Positions 35,101 through 42,064 of a stretch of DNA of 64,000 bases are shown in pieces. Under the pieces are notes generated by a model, which saw only the letters and a list, made by a program, of their open reading frames with translations, was not told the DNA's origin and did not search any database. This DNA comes from Bacteroidetes bacterium UBA1941 (GTDB lineage: Bacteria; Bacteroidota; Bacteroidia; Chitinophagales; LD1), in NCBI GenBank assembly GCA_002336805.1, contig DDEZ01000011.1, positions 310,001-374,000 of the forward strand. Reading direction: 5' to 3'. Made by a program: the position numbers and the translations under genes. Within the stretch, counting starts at the first letter, position 1; each line of letters starts with the position of its first letter.

Positions 35101-37306
35101 CGCTCTGGCTGTGGGTGACTATGGTGTGACCTCTGCGAGCAACGTATCGTACTTCCTCACCGGCACAGCGCCAAACAGGATCTTTGTGGTCAAGTATAAT
35201 AACCTGCAGAGCCTGAGTGGTACCAGCCAGACCACAGGTGAGATACATCTCTATGAGACCACCGGCGTGATAGAGATCATGCTCCAGTCCAGCACCTATG
35301 CCGGTACCAACCACACTACAGGTATCAAGGATGATACAAACGTAGGTGTAGCGGCTCCGGGCCACAATAATCAGCAGTATACGGTATCTACACCGGAGGG
35401 TTGGAGATTCGTACCGCACAATGGGCCTAGCGCATTTATCCAGAATGTAGTATGGTCACCTAACGGCGGTACGCTGAATAATGATACCATAGTAAATCCT
35501 CTGGCTAATCCTACGGCTACTACTACCTATGTAGCTGATATCAATATCGCGATCAATCAGTTTACTACACCTGAGGTATGCCATGTGAGAGACTCGGCTA
35601 TCATCCGTGTAGGTAGCTTCCCTCACGCTGTATCTGCTACGCCATCCGTAGCCTGTGTAGGCAGCAGCTCTCAGTTGAGCTTTACATCTACTGACTCTGT
35701 GATCAGCTATGCATGGACACCGGGACCACCGGCTCTGAGCAGCACCACCATAGCCAATCCTACGGCTACAGTTTATGACACTACGACTTTCTATGTGACT
35801 GCTATGGATACAAATCACTGCTCAGTGCGTGATTCAGTCACCGTTTTTACTTATCCTACATTGCATCCATCCCTGGGCCGTGATACTACAGTGTGCTATA
35901 CAGACTCTGTGGTGCTCACTGTGCCGGGTGGCTATTCTTCTTATGAGTGGTTTATGCCTGGGGCAGCCGCGCCGGTAGCCACTACACCTGTTTTGTCAGC
36001 CCTGCCTACATCTTCCTACGTAGTGCGCCTGCAGGATGCTACGACAGGTTGCTATTTCTACACGGATACTGTGCACGTAGATTCATTTGCACATCCACGC
36101 CTGGCCGTGATCTCCAGCGGTCGCGATACATTCTGCGTGGGTGGTAATGTGGTACTCGAAACAGCTCAGCCTTATACAAACTATCTGTGGTCTAATGGCA
36201 GTACACTGCAAGCCATACCTGTCACGGTATCTGGCTCCTATTCGTACACCGCTTCAGACGTACATAACTGTGTACGCCTGTCTGATACTGTACGTGTGCT
36301 GGCTGATACTACTCCGACTATCACTTATGAGCGATTCAAGCCTCATTTCTGCGCCTACGAGGCAGATACGATAGTCGTGACTACAGGACGCAATGACAGT
36401 ATCATCTGGTCACTGGCCGGTACTCCGGTAGCGTATGGGGATACGTTCATCACCACTACTCCGGGTACGTACAATGTGCGTGCTACGAAGGGATGCCCTA
36501 CGGACTCTGTCTTTACTATCAATGTATCTCCCGCACCTATCATAGATACACTGCGTGATACGTCTATATGCAGCTGTACGCCGGCGTATGCTATCACTGC
36601 TACGGCCACATCACCACTGTCTCCTTTGTCCTATGCATGGTCTAATGGCTCCGCTACGGATGCGCTCAATATCAGCGCCCTGGGTAGCAATACCTATACA
36701 CTGACCGTGACTGATGCCGGTAGCTGTACTGCCAGCGCAGATGTACACGTGAGCATCAATTGCTTTGAGGTACATGCTATCGCACCTGAGGATACTGTGA
36801 TCAGGGGCATGTCATTTGGCCTGCTCGACTCTCCGGCTCACACTGGCCCTATCAGCTATGTGTGGACACCGGCAGACTCCCTCAGTGATCCGTTTGCAGC
36901 CGCTACCAAGGGTGTGGCCTTTGGAGCGCAGCCTATCGATACCTTCTATCTCGCAGCGTATGACAGCAGTACAGGCTGCTCATCTAAATCATCTGTGGTG
37001 ATCTACGTAGTAGACCGCGGCGGTATAGCTATGCCTAATGCCTTCACACCAAACGGTGACGGGCACAATGACCGCATGTACCCTGTGGTAGCTGTAGGTA
37101 CTACTGTCACACAGTTTCGTATCTACAACAGGTGGGGCCAGACAGTACATAATAATCCGCTCGTAGGCTGGGATGGTACCTATGGAGGCAATGCACAGGC
37201 CACCGATACCTATACATACTTCGTGACTATTGAGCTTCCGGATTCTGTAGATCCTTCGAAGAAAGTACAAAAGTCAGTAGAAGGAAGTTTTCAACTGTTT
37301 AGATAA
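32177..37306 (+). CDS. Giant cell-surface protein with T9SS type B sorting domain, paralogue
   Basis: The 1709-residue protein has a signal peptide (MMKNLSIALLLIVSVLGIQA) and a nidogen-like module near the N-terminus (MPFTFCFFGNNYSQLVIGSNG, residues 90-260). Two PKD-like repeats of the 'AGPDQ..C' type (about 325-475) follow. From about residue 479 onward come the same modules in the same order as the preceding gene: CKYLTTTISASASP, ITITPSAVDVCPGD, AAGLSSGAITDLSFFVTQ, FNFPFYCN...WISLSNPYPATTGSLQYVAQ. The end is a type B sorting domain (MPNAFTPNGDGHNDRMYPV...YNRWGQTVHN). It lies 115 bp after its paralogue and 68 bp before the PorP gene. It is presumably an adhesin or filament subunit. Confidence 0.92.
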   Translation: MMKNLSIALLLIVSVLGIQAQTYPGQPNVTINGSHSVNIPCGGVSCYNASATKVQTGYTSAYTVDSVPFITIPTTGATNVPVTSDDVWSNTITMPFTFCFFGNNYSQLVIGSNGIISFNTAYAGGSCNWQLNTATTSLPLPNANLPLNSIMGPYQDIYPPSGGTISYVTLGQAPRRVFVVSFTAVPQFSCTSINSTSQIVLYEGTNIVETYIAQKVVCSTWNNGNAVEGIQNSTGTVGYAVPGRNNTQWTATNSAHRFTPSANTTTVTTTAWHQLGSSTVISTADTATLCPPTNGTTQYIVDVTYLQCDPARTVVVSDTMSISVTQSAGPDQYLSCPSAVDSVTMNATGTGTWVAVPGNPAPTVIHNPTSPTTSISGFGPVGVYYFTWSSALCTDTAVVFVSSRPDAGPDQATCVGGSVTMAATGTGNWTALPSNPATTTIANPTSATTGISGFTVGGTYNFVWHFASCVDTATVLVPVFTTSTAGDTSLCKYLTTTISASASPAVLGPFTYQWLNTGLVTSPTSATTAITPLMNTTNYIVQVTASNGCVLYDTVRVVLAGAAPRITITPSAVDVCPGDVVNLNPTILVENLVSCGTLVDTTPDNALLAIGAVGTSASNTTNVTSPYSASYRKAKFQYLITAAEMNAAGLSSGAITDLSFFVTQLNTSAGYDSFSISMGCTSQTALSGSFNNTLLEVLPPSHVAPNLGWSPHPFMHYFNWDGVSNIIVQVCYTLSSSATSDYVAYTATTANTVAYSRSTATGNGCGITATPTFNGNRPNMRFGIAIPNVLHYLWTPPTGDCDTCASVSVTVNRDTTYHLHVDDNGCANDSMVRLTTNPFLATRVTPHDTSFCNGADTVQLNLTMRNPPSSVCLPDYTVTAVPYASIAGIATNVPTASFVDEFGFGSSTDDGVAGPFTLGSGFNFPFYCNTYTQVWCSTNGWISLSNPYPATTGSLQYVAQTFPPTAGFRNPLHEIALAVGDYGVTSASNVSYFLTGTAPNRIFVVKYNNLQSLSGTSQTTGEIHLYETTGVIEIMLQSSTYAGTNHTTGIKDDTNVGVAAPGHNNQQYTVSTPEGWRFVPHNGPSAFIQNVVWSPNGGTLNNDTIVNPLANPTATTTYVADINIAINQFTTPEVCHVRDSAIIRVGSFPHAVSATPSVACVGSSSQLSFTSTDSVISYAWTPGPPALSSTTIANPTATVYDTTTFYVTAMDTNHCSVRDSVTVFTYPTLHPSLGRDTTVCYTDSVVLTVPGGYSSYEWFMPGAAAPVATTPVLSALPTSSYVVRLQDATTGCYFYTDTVHVDSFAHPRLAVISSGRDTFCVGGNVVLETAQPYTNYLWSNGSTLQAIPVTVSGSYSYTASDVHNCVRLSDTVRVLADTTPTITYERFKPHFCAYEADTIVVTTGRNDSIIWSLAGTPVAYGDTFITTTPGTYNVRATKGCPTDSVFTINVSPAPIIDTLRDTSICSCTPAYAITATATSPLSPLSYAWSNGSATDALNISALGSNTYTLTVTDAGSCTASADVHVSINCFEVHAIAPEDTVIRGMSFGLLDSPAHTGPISYVWTPADSLSDPFAAATKGVAFGAQPIDTFYLAAYDSSTGCSSKSSVVIYVVDRGGIAMPNAFTPNGDGHNDRMYPVVAVGTTVTQFRIYNRWGQTVHNNPLVGWDGTYGGNAQATDTYTYFVTIELPDSVDPSKKVQKSVEGSFQLFR

Positions 37307-37374
37307 TTATTTGTAGCTTTTAGTAAAAATTTAGATATTCGATGCGCAGATCAAACTCAATAAATCAGGATAAT

Positions 37375-38499
37375 ATGACATTAAAATTCTATGCGTTTGC
37401 CGCTTTTTTGATGCTTGGTCTGGCTGTGAAAGCGCAGGATATTCACTTCTCGCAGTACTATGCCAGCCCAATGACGCTCAACCCGGCACTGACCGGAAAA
37501 TTTGATGGTCTGATAAGAGTAAATGGTATCTATCGTGGTCAATACTACGGTATGAACCAGTCAAACTCACTGTTTCGCACACCTGGCATCTCTGTGGATG
37601 CATCCCTGCTGAAGGGTATCATGAAAGGCAATGCACTGGGTGTAGGCCTCATGGTAGTAAATGATGCACAGAATGTGACAGCTACTGATGAGAATGGCCA
37701 GAGTGTAGGTGGCAAGATAAATACCACTACGATCGGCCTCTCTGTAGGCTATACCCTAAATCTGGATAAGAAGAAGTCTACTCAGCTCTCCGTAGGTCTG
37801 CAGCCTAGCTATACACTGCGGAATAGCAACGGTAGCTATCAGTTTCCGGATGCATTCAATACATCAGACCTGACCTACAATACCGCTAGTCCTAACAATG
37901 AAAGGGTAGCGAGCCTGAAGAAGAACTACTTCAACTTTGATTTCGGTGTATTCTTCAATACCAAGCCTCTCGACTGGCTTACTTTCTACGTAGGCTATGC
38001 TATGGCCAATGTGGCTCGCCCGCAGACGGCTATCCTTAGCTCCAGCCAGGATGGCAAGCTGCCTTTCCGTCACGTAGTGCATGGTGGCTTTGAGTTTGAG
38101 ATCAAGAAGAGGTGGGTACTGATCCCGGGCTTCCTGTATCAGAACGAAGCAAAGGCAAACGAAGCTAACGCCGGCCTCACCGCAGGCTATGTAGTAGTCA
38201 ATAAGGAAAAGGACGGTAAGAGGAGCAAAGCAACTATCTTCCTCGGTCTCTGGAGCCGTATGGGCAATGATGTGAGCTCTGCCTTCCAGTATCGCAACCT
38301 GACACCTAAGATAGGCATGGAGTATAACAACTTCCGCCTCGGTTTTGCGTATGATATCACTATGGGCAATATGGCCAGCGATGCCAAGGGCGTACCAAAT
38401 ATCTACAGGCCGCAGGCATATGAGCTGGCGCTCAGCTACATCATAGCGCCGCCTAAGCCGCCTAAGGAAAACGACTGGCTCTTTAACCCTCGCTATTAA
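37375..38499 (+). CDS. PorP/SprF family T9SS-associated outer-membrane protein
   Basis: The ATG at 37375 gives 374 residues with a signal peptide (MTLKFYAFAAFLMLGLAVKA). The mature start DIHFSQYYASPMTLNPALTG is the family signature (FSQ...P...NPA..G). The rest alternates amphipathic strands ending ELALSYIIA, as in an outer-membrane barrel. In Flavobacterium johnsoniae SprF is encoded next to SprB and is needed to display it; members next to type-B cargo genes are regarded as cargo-specific partners. Here it follows two type-B cargo genes, so it most likely serves them. Cotranscription is inferred from the short gaps and the absence of a terminator. Confidence 0.92.
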   Translation: MTLKFYAFAAFLMLGLAVKAQDIHFSQYYASPMTLNPALTGKFDGLIRVNGIYRGQYYGMNQSNSLFRTPGISVDASLLKGIMKGNALGVGLMVVNDAQNVTATDENGQSVGGKINTTTIGLSVGYTLNLDKKKSTQLSVGLQPSYTLRNSNGSYQFPDAFNTSDLTYNTASPNNERVASLKKNYFNFDFGVFFNTKPLDWLTFYVGYAMANVARPQTAILSSSQDGKLPFRHVVHGGFEFEIKKRWVLIPGFLYQNEAKANEANAGLTAGYVVVNKEKDGKRSKATIFLGLWSRMGNDVSSAFQYRNLTPKIGMEYNNFRLGFAYDITMGNMASDAKGVPNIYRPQAYELALSYIIAPPKPPKENDWLFNPRY

Positions 38500-38553
38500 T
38501 ACCAAACCTCTAATAATTATATCAACCCTTTTAAAAGCATCCAGACCTAAGTC

Positions 38554-40668
38554 ATGAAAAAACTTTTAGCAGCAGTATTATTGTTTTCTCTGGTCCTGGG
38601 AGTACAGGCGCAGGAATCTGACACCAAAGACAAGGATCGAAAAGACGTAAGAAAATATCCAAACCTCAAGCCAGGCAAGAAAAAGAAGCTGGCTGCTCAG
38701 CTGGTCAAGGACGGTAGCTACTACAGCGCTGTAGAGTACTACGAGGATGTACTGAAAGACAAACCAGAGGACATAAAGACGATCCATATCGTAGCCGAGC
38801 TCAATCAGGCTCTCCGCGACTACAAGGCCGCAGAGAAGTACTATAAGCTCGAGCTGGACAAGGATGGCAATAAGTGGCCAAACGACAAATACTTCCTCGG
38901 TCAGATGCTGAAGATGAATGGCAAGTATGATGAGGCCAAGAAGGTGCTCCAGGAATACCTGAAGACCGAACTGGGCAGCAAGGAGAAGAGCTACAAGTCT
39001 CTGGCTAAAGTCGCTATAGAGGGTTGCGACTCGTCAGTAGCATGGCTGGCAAATCCAAACAGGATCAGGGTGGATCACGAGGGTGGTGCTATCAACGGCC
39101 TGCTCACTGAGCTCGCTCCAAAGCCACTCCGCGGCGGCCGTCTGATGTATGGCTCACTCAAGTCTGATACTGCTATCAATATCACTAAGAACAGCGGTGA
39201 CTACTATACCAAGATCTTCACTGCCCGCAAGCAGGGCAAGGACTGGGTAGAGATCACTAAGCTGCCATACCCGCCAAATGATGCTAAGAATCACGTAGGT
39301 AATGCGATCCTCTCTGATGATGAGAAGACCATGTACTTCACTAAGTGCGACCAGACACTGCAGGCGCGCGGCAAGTGCAAGATCTTCCGCTCTGAAAAGA
39401 ACGGTGCTGAGTGGGGCAATGCAGTAGAAATGAAGGAGATCAACTCTGAAACTGCTACTACTACACAGCCTGCATTTGGTGTAGACAAGGATGGCAAGGC
39501 GATCCTCTACTTCGTATCTGACCGCGCCGGCAAGGGTGGTATGGATATCTTCTACGCTCCGATAGAGGATGGTGGTAAACTGGGCGCTGCAAAGAACGCA
39601 GGTGCTGAAGTGAATACACCGGGTGATGAGTGGACTCCATTCTACGAGATGAAGACCAAGACACTGTACTACGGTACAGATGGCAAGCCAAGCCTCGGTG
39701 GTATAGATATCTACAAGGTATCTGGTACACCTGACGCATGGGGCACTCCGTCAAACCTCGGCGCTCCGCTCAACTCTTCTTCTGACGATATCTACTTCGT
39801 ACTGGATGAGACTGGCAAGAAGGGTTACATCGTGTCAAACAGGCCGGGTACCAAGACCCTGCGTGGTGAGACTGCCAGTGATGATATCTTCAGCATCGCT
39901 GTACGCGAAGACGTAGTGGTAGCCGGTATCTTTGCACTGCGCACAGATGCAGAGAAGAAGCCTATCGAAGGTGTAGATGCCTCTATGTATCATGTGAATG
40001 GCTCTAACTTTGAGTTCATGAGCAATGTGACTACTGGTGGTACTCCTTTCACCTTTACGCTGAAGCGTGGTGAGAAGTACAAGATCAATGGCAATAAGGA
40101 TGGATACTGGCCTACTGTAGAAAATATCAACGTGAAGGAAGATGAAGAGCGTGATACTATCTATCAGACATTCTTCATGGACCAGATCATCAAGAAGAAG
40201 GTTAAGATCGAGAATATCTACTTCGCATTTGACCAGTCTAGCGTGATAGACTACTACAAAGAGAAGATGGACTCAGTATCTAGCGTGCTGATGCAGAACC
40301 CAGGCTACAGTGTAGAAGTACAAGGCCACACTGATGACAAGGGCTCTGATGAGTACAACGTAAAGCTCTCTCAAAAGCGTGCTGATGAAGCGAAGGACTA
40401 CCTCATATCTAAGGGTGTAGCCAAGGAAAGGGTGATCACTAAGGCAATGGGTGAGACTCAGCCTATCGTACCAAACGAGAAGGATGGCGAAGACGATCCT
40501 GAGGCTCGCGCTCAAAACAGGCGTGTAGAGTTTAAGATCATCACTGACAAGCCTGAGAATGCACCAGACATAGACTACACTGCAGGCCAGCCTGTAGAAG
40601 CTACTAAGACTGGTCCGGGCTATGTGAAAGGCAAGCCAGGTACACCTACCAAGCCAGCTAAGAAGTAA
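38554..40668 (+). CDS. TPR / beta-propeller / OmpA protein, PorE-like
   Basis: The 704-residue protein has a signal peptide (MKKLLAAVLLFSLVLGVQAQ). Then come tetratricopeptide helices (about 45-150: YYSAVEYYEDVLKDKPED, YKAAEKYYKLEL), a beta-propeller with PD40-type repeats (about 165-450: YFVSDRAGKGGMDIFYA, KKGYIVSNRPG), and a carboxypeptidase-regulatory-like domain (455-545). A C-terminal OmpA domain (551-680) contains FAFDQSSV, VEVQGHTDDKGSDEYNVKLSQKRA and RRVEFKI, which binds peptidoglycan. This TPR-propeller-CRD-OmpA order is that of PorE, which anchors T9SS parts to the cell wall. Placed right after a PorP gene, it probably anchors this cargo-specific module. It is the last gene of the operon. 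Confidence 0.9.
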   Translation: MKKLLAAVLLFSLVLGVQAQESDTKDKDRKDVRKYPNLKPGKKKKLAAQLVKDGSYYSAVEYYEDVLKDKPEDIKTIHIVAELNQALRDYKAAEKYYKLELDKDGNKWPNDKYFLGQMLKMNGKYDEAKKVLQEYLKTELGSKEKSYKSLAKVAIEGCDSSVAWLANPNRIRVDHEGGAINGLLTELAPKPLRGGRLMYGSLKSDTAINITKNSGDYYTKIFTARKQGKDWVEITKLPYPPNDAKNHVGNAILSDDEKTMYFTKCDQTLQARGKCKIFRSEKNGAEWGNAVEMKEINSETATTTQPAFGVDKDGKAILYFVSDRAGKGGMDIFYAPIEDGGKLGAAKNAGAEVNTPGDEWTPFYEMKTKTLYYGTDGKPSLGGIDIYKVSGTPDAWGTPSNLGAPLNSSSDDIYFVLDETGKKGYIVSNRPGTKTLRGETASDDIFSIAVREDVVVAGIFALRTDAEKKPIEGVDASMYHVNGSNFEFMSNVTTGGTPFTFTLKRGEKYKINGNKDGYWPTVENINVKEDEERDTIYQTFFMDQIIKKKVKIENIYFAFDQSSVIDYYKEKMDSVSSVLMQNPGYSVEVQGHTDDKGSDEYNVKLSQKRADEAKDYLISKGVAKERVITKAMGETQPIVPNEKDGEDDPEARAQNRRVEFKIITDKPENAPDIDYTAGQPVEATKTGPGYVKGKPGTPTKPAKK

Positions 40669-40686
40669 TACAAACTAACTGTATAT

Positions 40687-40715
40687 AAAGGCCGAAGAGA
40701 TATCTTCGGCCTTTT
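40687..40715 (+). terminator. Intrinsic terminator of the type-B operon
   Basis: AAAGGCCGAAGA/TCTTCGGCCTTT is a perfect 12-bp stem with a GATA loop and a T-rich tail. It lies 18 bp after the stop of the OmpA-type gene. Confidence 0.88.
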
Positions 40716-41020
40716 GCTTTTATGCTATTGGTGTCAATATTTTCTAATACCTCTGGATGACAGGATGCTGGATGGGGATGCTATCACCATTCTTACTTAT
40801 CATGCTGATCGTGAAAATGATCTGGAGGAAGGGAAGTCTGAGATGTCTAAACTGCCAGTCTTGTCTATAGTCGGAAAACTTCAGCAGGCTCCTGTATACC
40901 TGTCATCTGATCGTGTTGGACGCATACCTGGGAGAGCTTCAAAGGCCTCTGCTAGCAACAACTTCATAGTCGAAAAACTTGTCCGATTGCCGTACTCTTT
41001 GGTCTATTGCTAAATGAAAA

Positions 41021-41044
41021 AAGGCCTCTCACAAGAGAAGCCTT
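41021..41044 (-). terminator. Intrinsic terminator of tRNA-Leu
   Basis: On the minus strand AAGGCTTCTC pairs with GAGAGGCCTT (one G-T pair) around a TTGT loop and is followed by TTTTCATTT. It sits directly after the tRNA 3' end. Confidence 0.75.
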
Positions 41045-41128
41045 TGGTACCCCGGAAGGGACTCGAACCCTTACGCCTTTCGACACTCGATTTTGAGTCG
41101 AGCGCGTCTACCATTCCGCCACCAGGGC
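41045..41128 (-). tRNA. tRNA-Leu(CAA)
   Basis: Read on the minus strand, the 84-nt gene starts GCCCTGGTGGCGGAATGG and ends with an encoded CCA. The anticodon stem CTCGA/TCGAG encloses the loop CTCAAAA, giving anticodon CAA, which reads UUG. The T arm contains GGTTCGAGTCC, and the long variable arm (TGTCGAAAGGCG) is that of a type II tRNA such as tRNA-Leu. The acceptor stem GCCCTGG/CCGGGGT pairs with two G-T wobbles. Confidence 0.95.
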
Positions 41129-41313
41129 CTGCGGGATGGCAAAAGTAACCTTTTTGACCGGGTCTGCAATGACGTGATAGTCTCAATGTTTACTGTGTAG
41201 GAGTGCTATCACCATCATCCCATTGTTTCTATCACAGAGGAAATATCCTATTTTTAAAGACCGCACTGCGGTGTTTGAACTCTTTACTACTATCACCCTT
41301 AAACCCTGATACA

Positions 41314-41997
41314 ATGAGCAAATCAGTCCTTATCACAGGTGCCTCCGGCAATCTGGGCGGCGCTGTGACACAGAAACTCCTCTCTGATGGCTACAAGGTC
41401 TACACGACCATAGTGCCCAATGAAAAAGCACCCGCAGACGAGCGCATACACGCTAAAGTAGTAGACCTCTTTGATGAGCATGACTGTGCTGTGTACGTAG
41501 AGGAGATCACCGACTCAGGGGATGACATCCAGGCAGGTGTACTGCTGGTGGGAGGCTTTGCCATGGGATCGCTGGCAGAGACCAATATCGGAGCGATGGA
41601 TAAGATGATACGCCTCAATTTCTACACTGCTTTCTCTATGGCCAAGCCGCTGTTTGAATACTTTGAGAAAAGGGGAGGAGGGCAGATCATACTGATAGGT
41701 GCCCGGCCCGCACTGAAGCCTAAGCAAGGTAAACAGGTAGTAGCGTATGCGCTGTCAAAGTCTCTCATATTCCATCTGGCTGAGCTGATCAATGAGGCTG
41801 GCAAGGACAAGAACATCCGCGCCTCTGTAGTAGTGCCGAGCACCATAGACACACCGCCAAACAGGCAGTCTATGCCAGACGCAGACCATACCAAGTGGGT
41901 GCCTGCAGAGCGGATAGCAGATGTGATAGGATTCCTGCTCACAGATAGTGGTAGCATGCTACGCGAGACGGTAGTCAAAGTGTATAACGAGGCCTGA
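41314..41997 (+). CDS. SDR oxidoreductase of dihydropteridine-reductase type
   Basis: The ATG at 41314 gives 227 residues; the longer frame has no supporting feature. The NAD(P)-binding motif GASGNLGG lies at residues 8-15 and the catalytic pair is YALSK. The usual catalytic Ser is absent: the strand reads ILIGARPALKPKQGK, much like the GAKAALDGTPG segment of quinoid dihydropteridine reductase, which also lacks it. The C-terminal TIDTPPNRQSMPDADHTKW resembles the TLDTPMNRKSMPEADF region of that enzyme. It may therefore recycle a pterin or similar quinoid compound. No pterin-dependent hydroxylase gene is nearby, so the substrate remains open. Confidence 0.82.
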   Translation: MSKSVLITGASGNLGGAVTQKLLSDGYKVYTTIVPNEKAPADERIHAKVVDLFDEHDCAVYVEEITDSGDDIQAGVLLVGGFAMGSLAETNIGAMDKMIRLNFYTAFSMAKPLFEYFEKRGGGQIILIGARPALKPKQGKQVVAYALSKSLIFHLAELINEAGKDKNIRASVVVPSTIDTPPNRQSMPDADHTKWVPAERIADVIGFLLTDSGSMLRETVVKVYNEA

Positions 41998-42018
41998 TGG
42001 GCTGGTATATAAAAAAAG

Positions 42019-42042
42019 AAAAGGGGCCAGAAGGCCCCTTTT
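42019..42042. terminator. Bidirectional terminator between convergent genes
   Basis: AAAAGGGGCC/GGCCCCTTTT with an AGAA loop lies between the SDR gene (plus) and the T9SS gene (minus). A and T runs on both sides allow termination in both directions. Confidence 0.85.
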
Positions 42043-42064
42043 TTAGGTGGTATTAGCGTAATGC

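Larger units (their letters stand above)
40669..41044. other. Gap between the adhesin operon and tRNA-Leu, no convincing gene
   Basis: The gap holds the operon terminator (40687-40715) and the tRNA terminator (41021-41044). A 99-codon plus-strand frame at 40714-41013 has no signal peptide, no recognised family and no clear translation start, and I do not accept it. A 13-nt string close to TAGTCGGAAAACTT occurs twice (about 40871 and 40969). Confidence 0.45.

Noticed and set aside
40714..41013. 99-codon plus-strand frame after the adhesin operon
   Set aside because: It begins inside the terminator's tail, has no clear translation start, signal or family.
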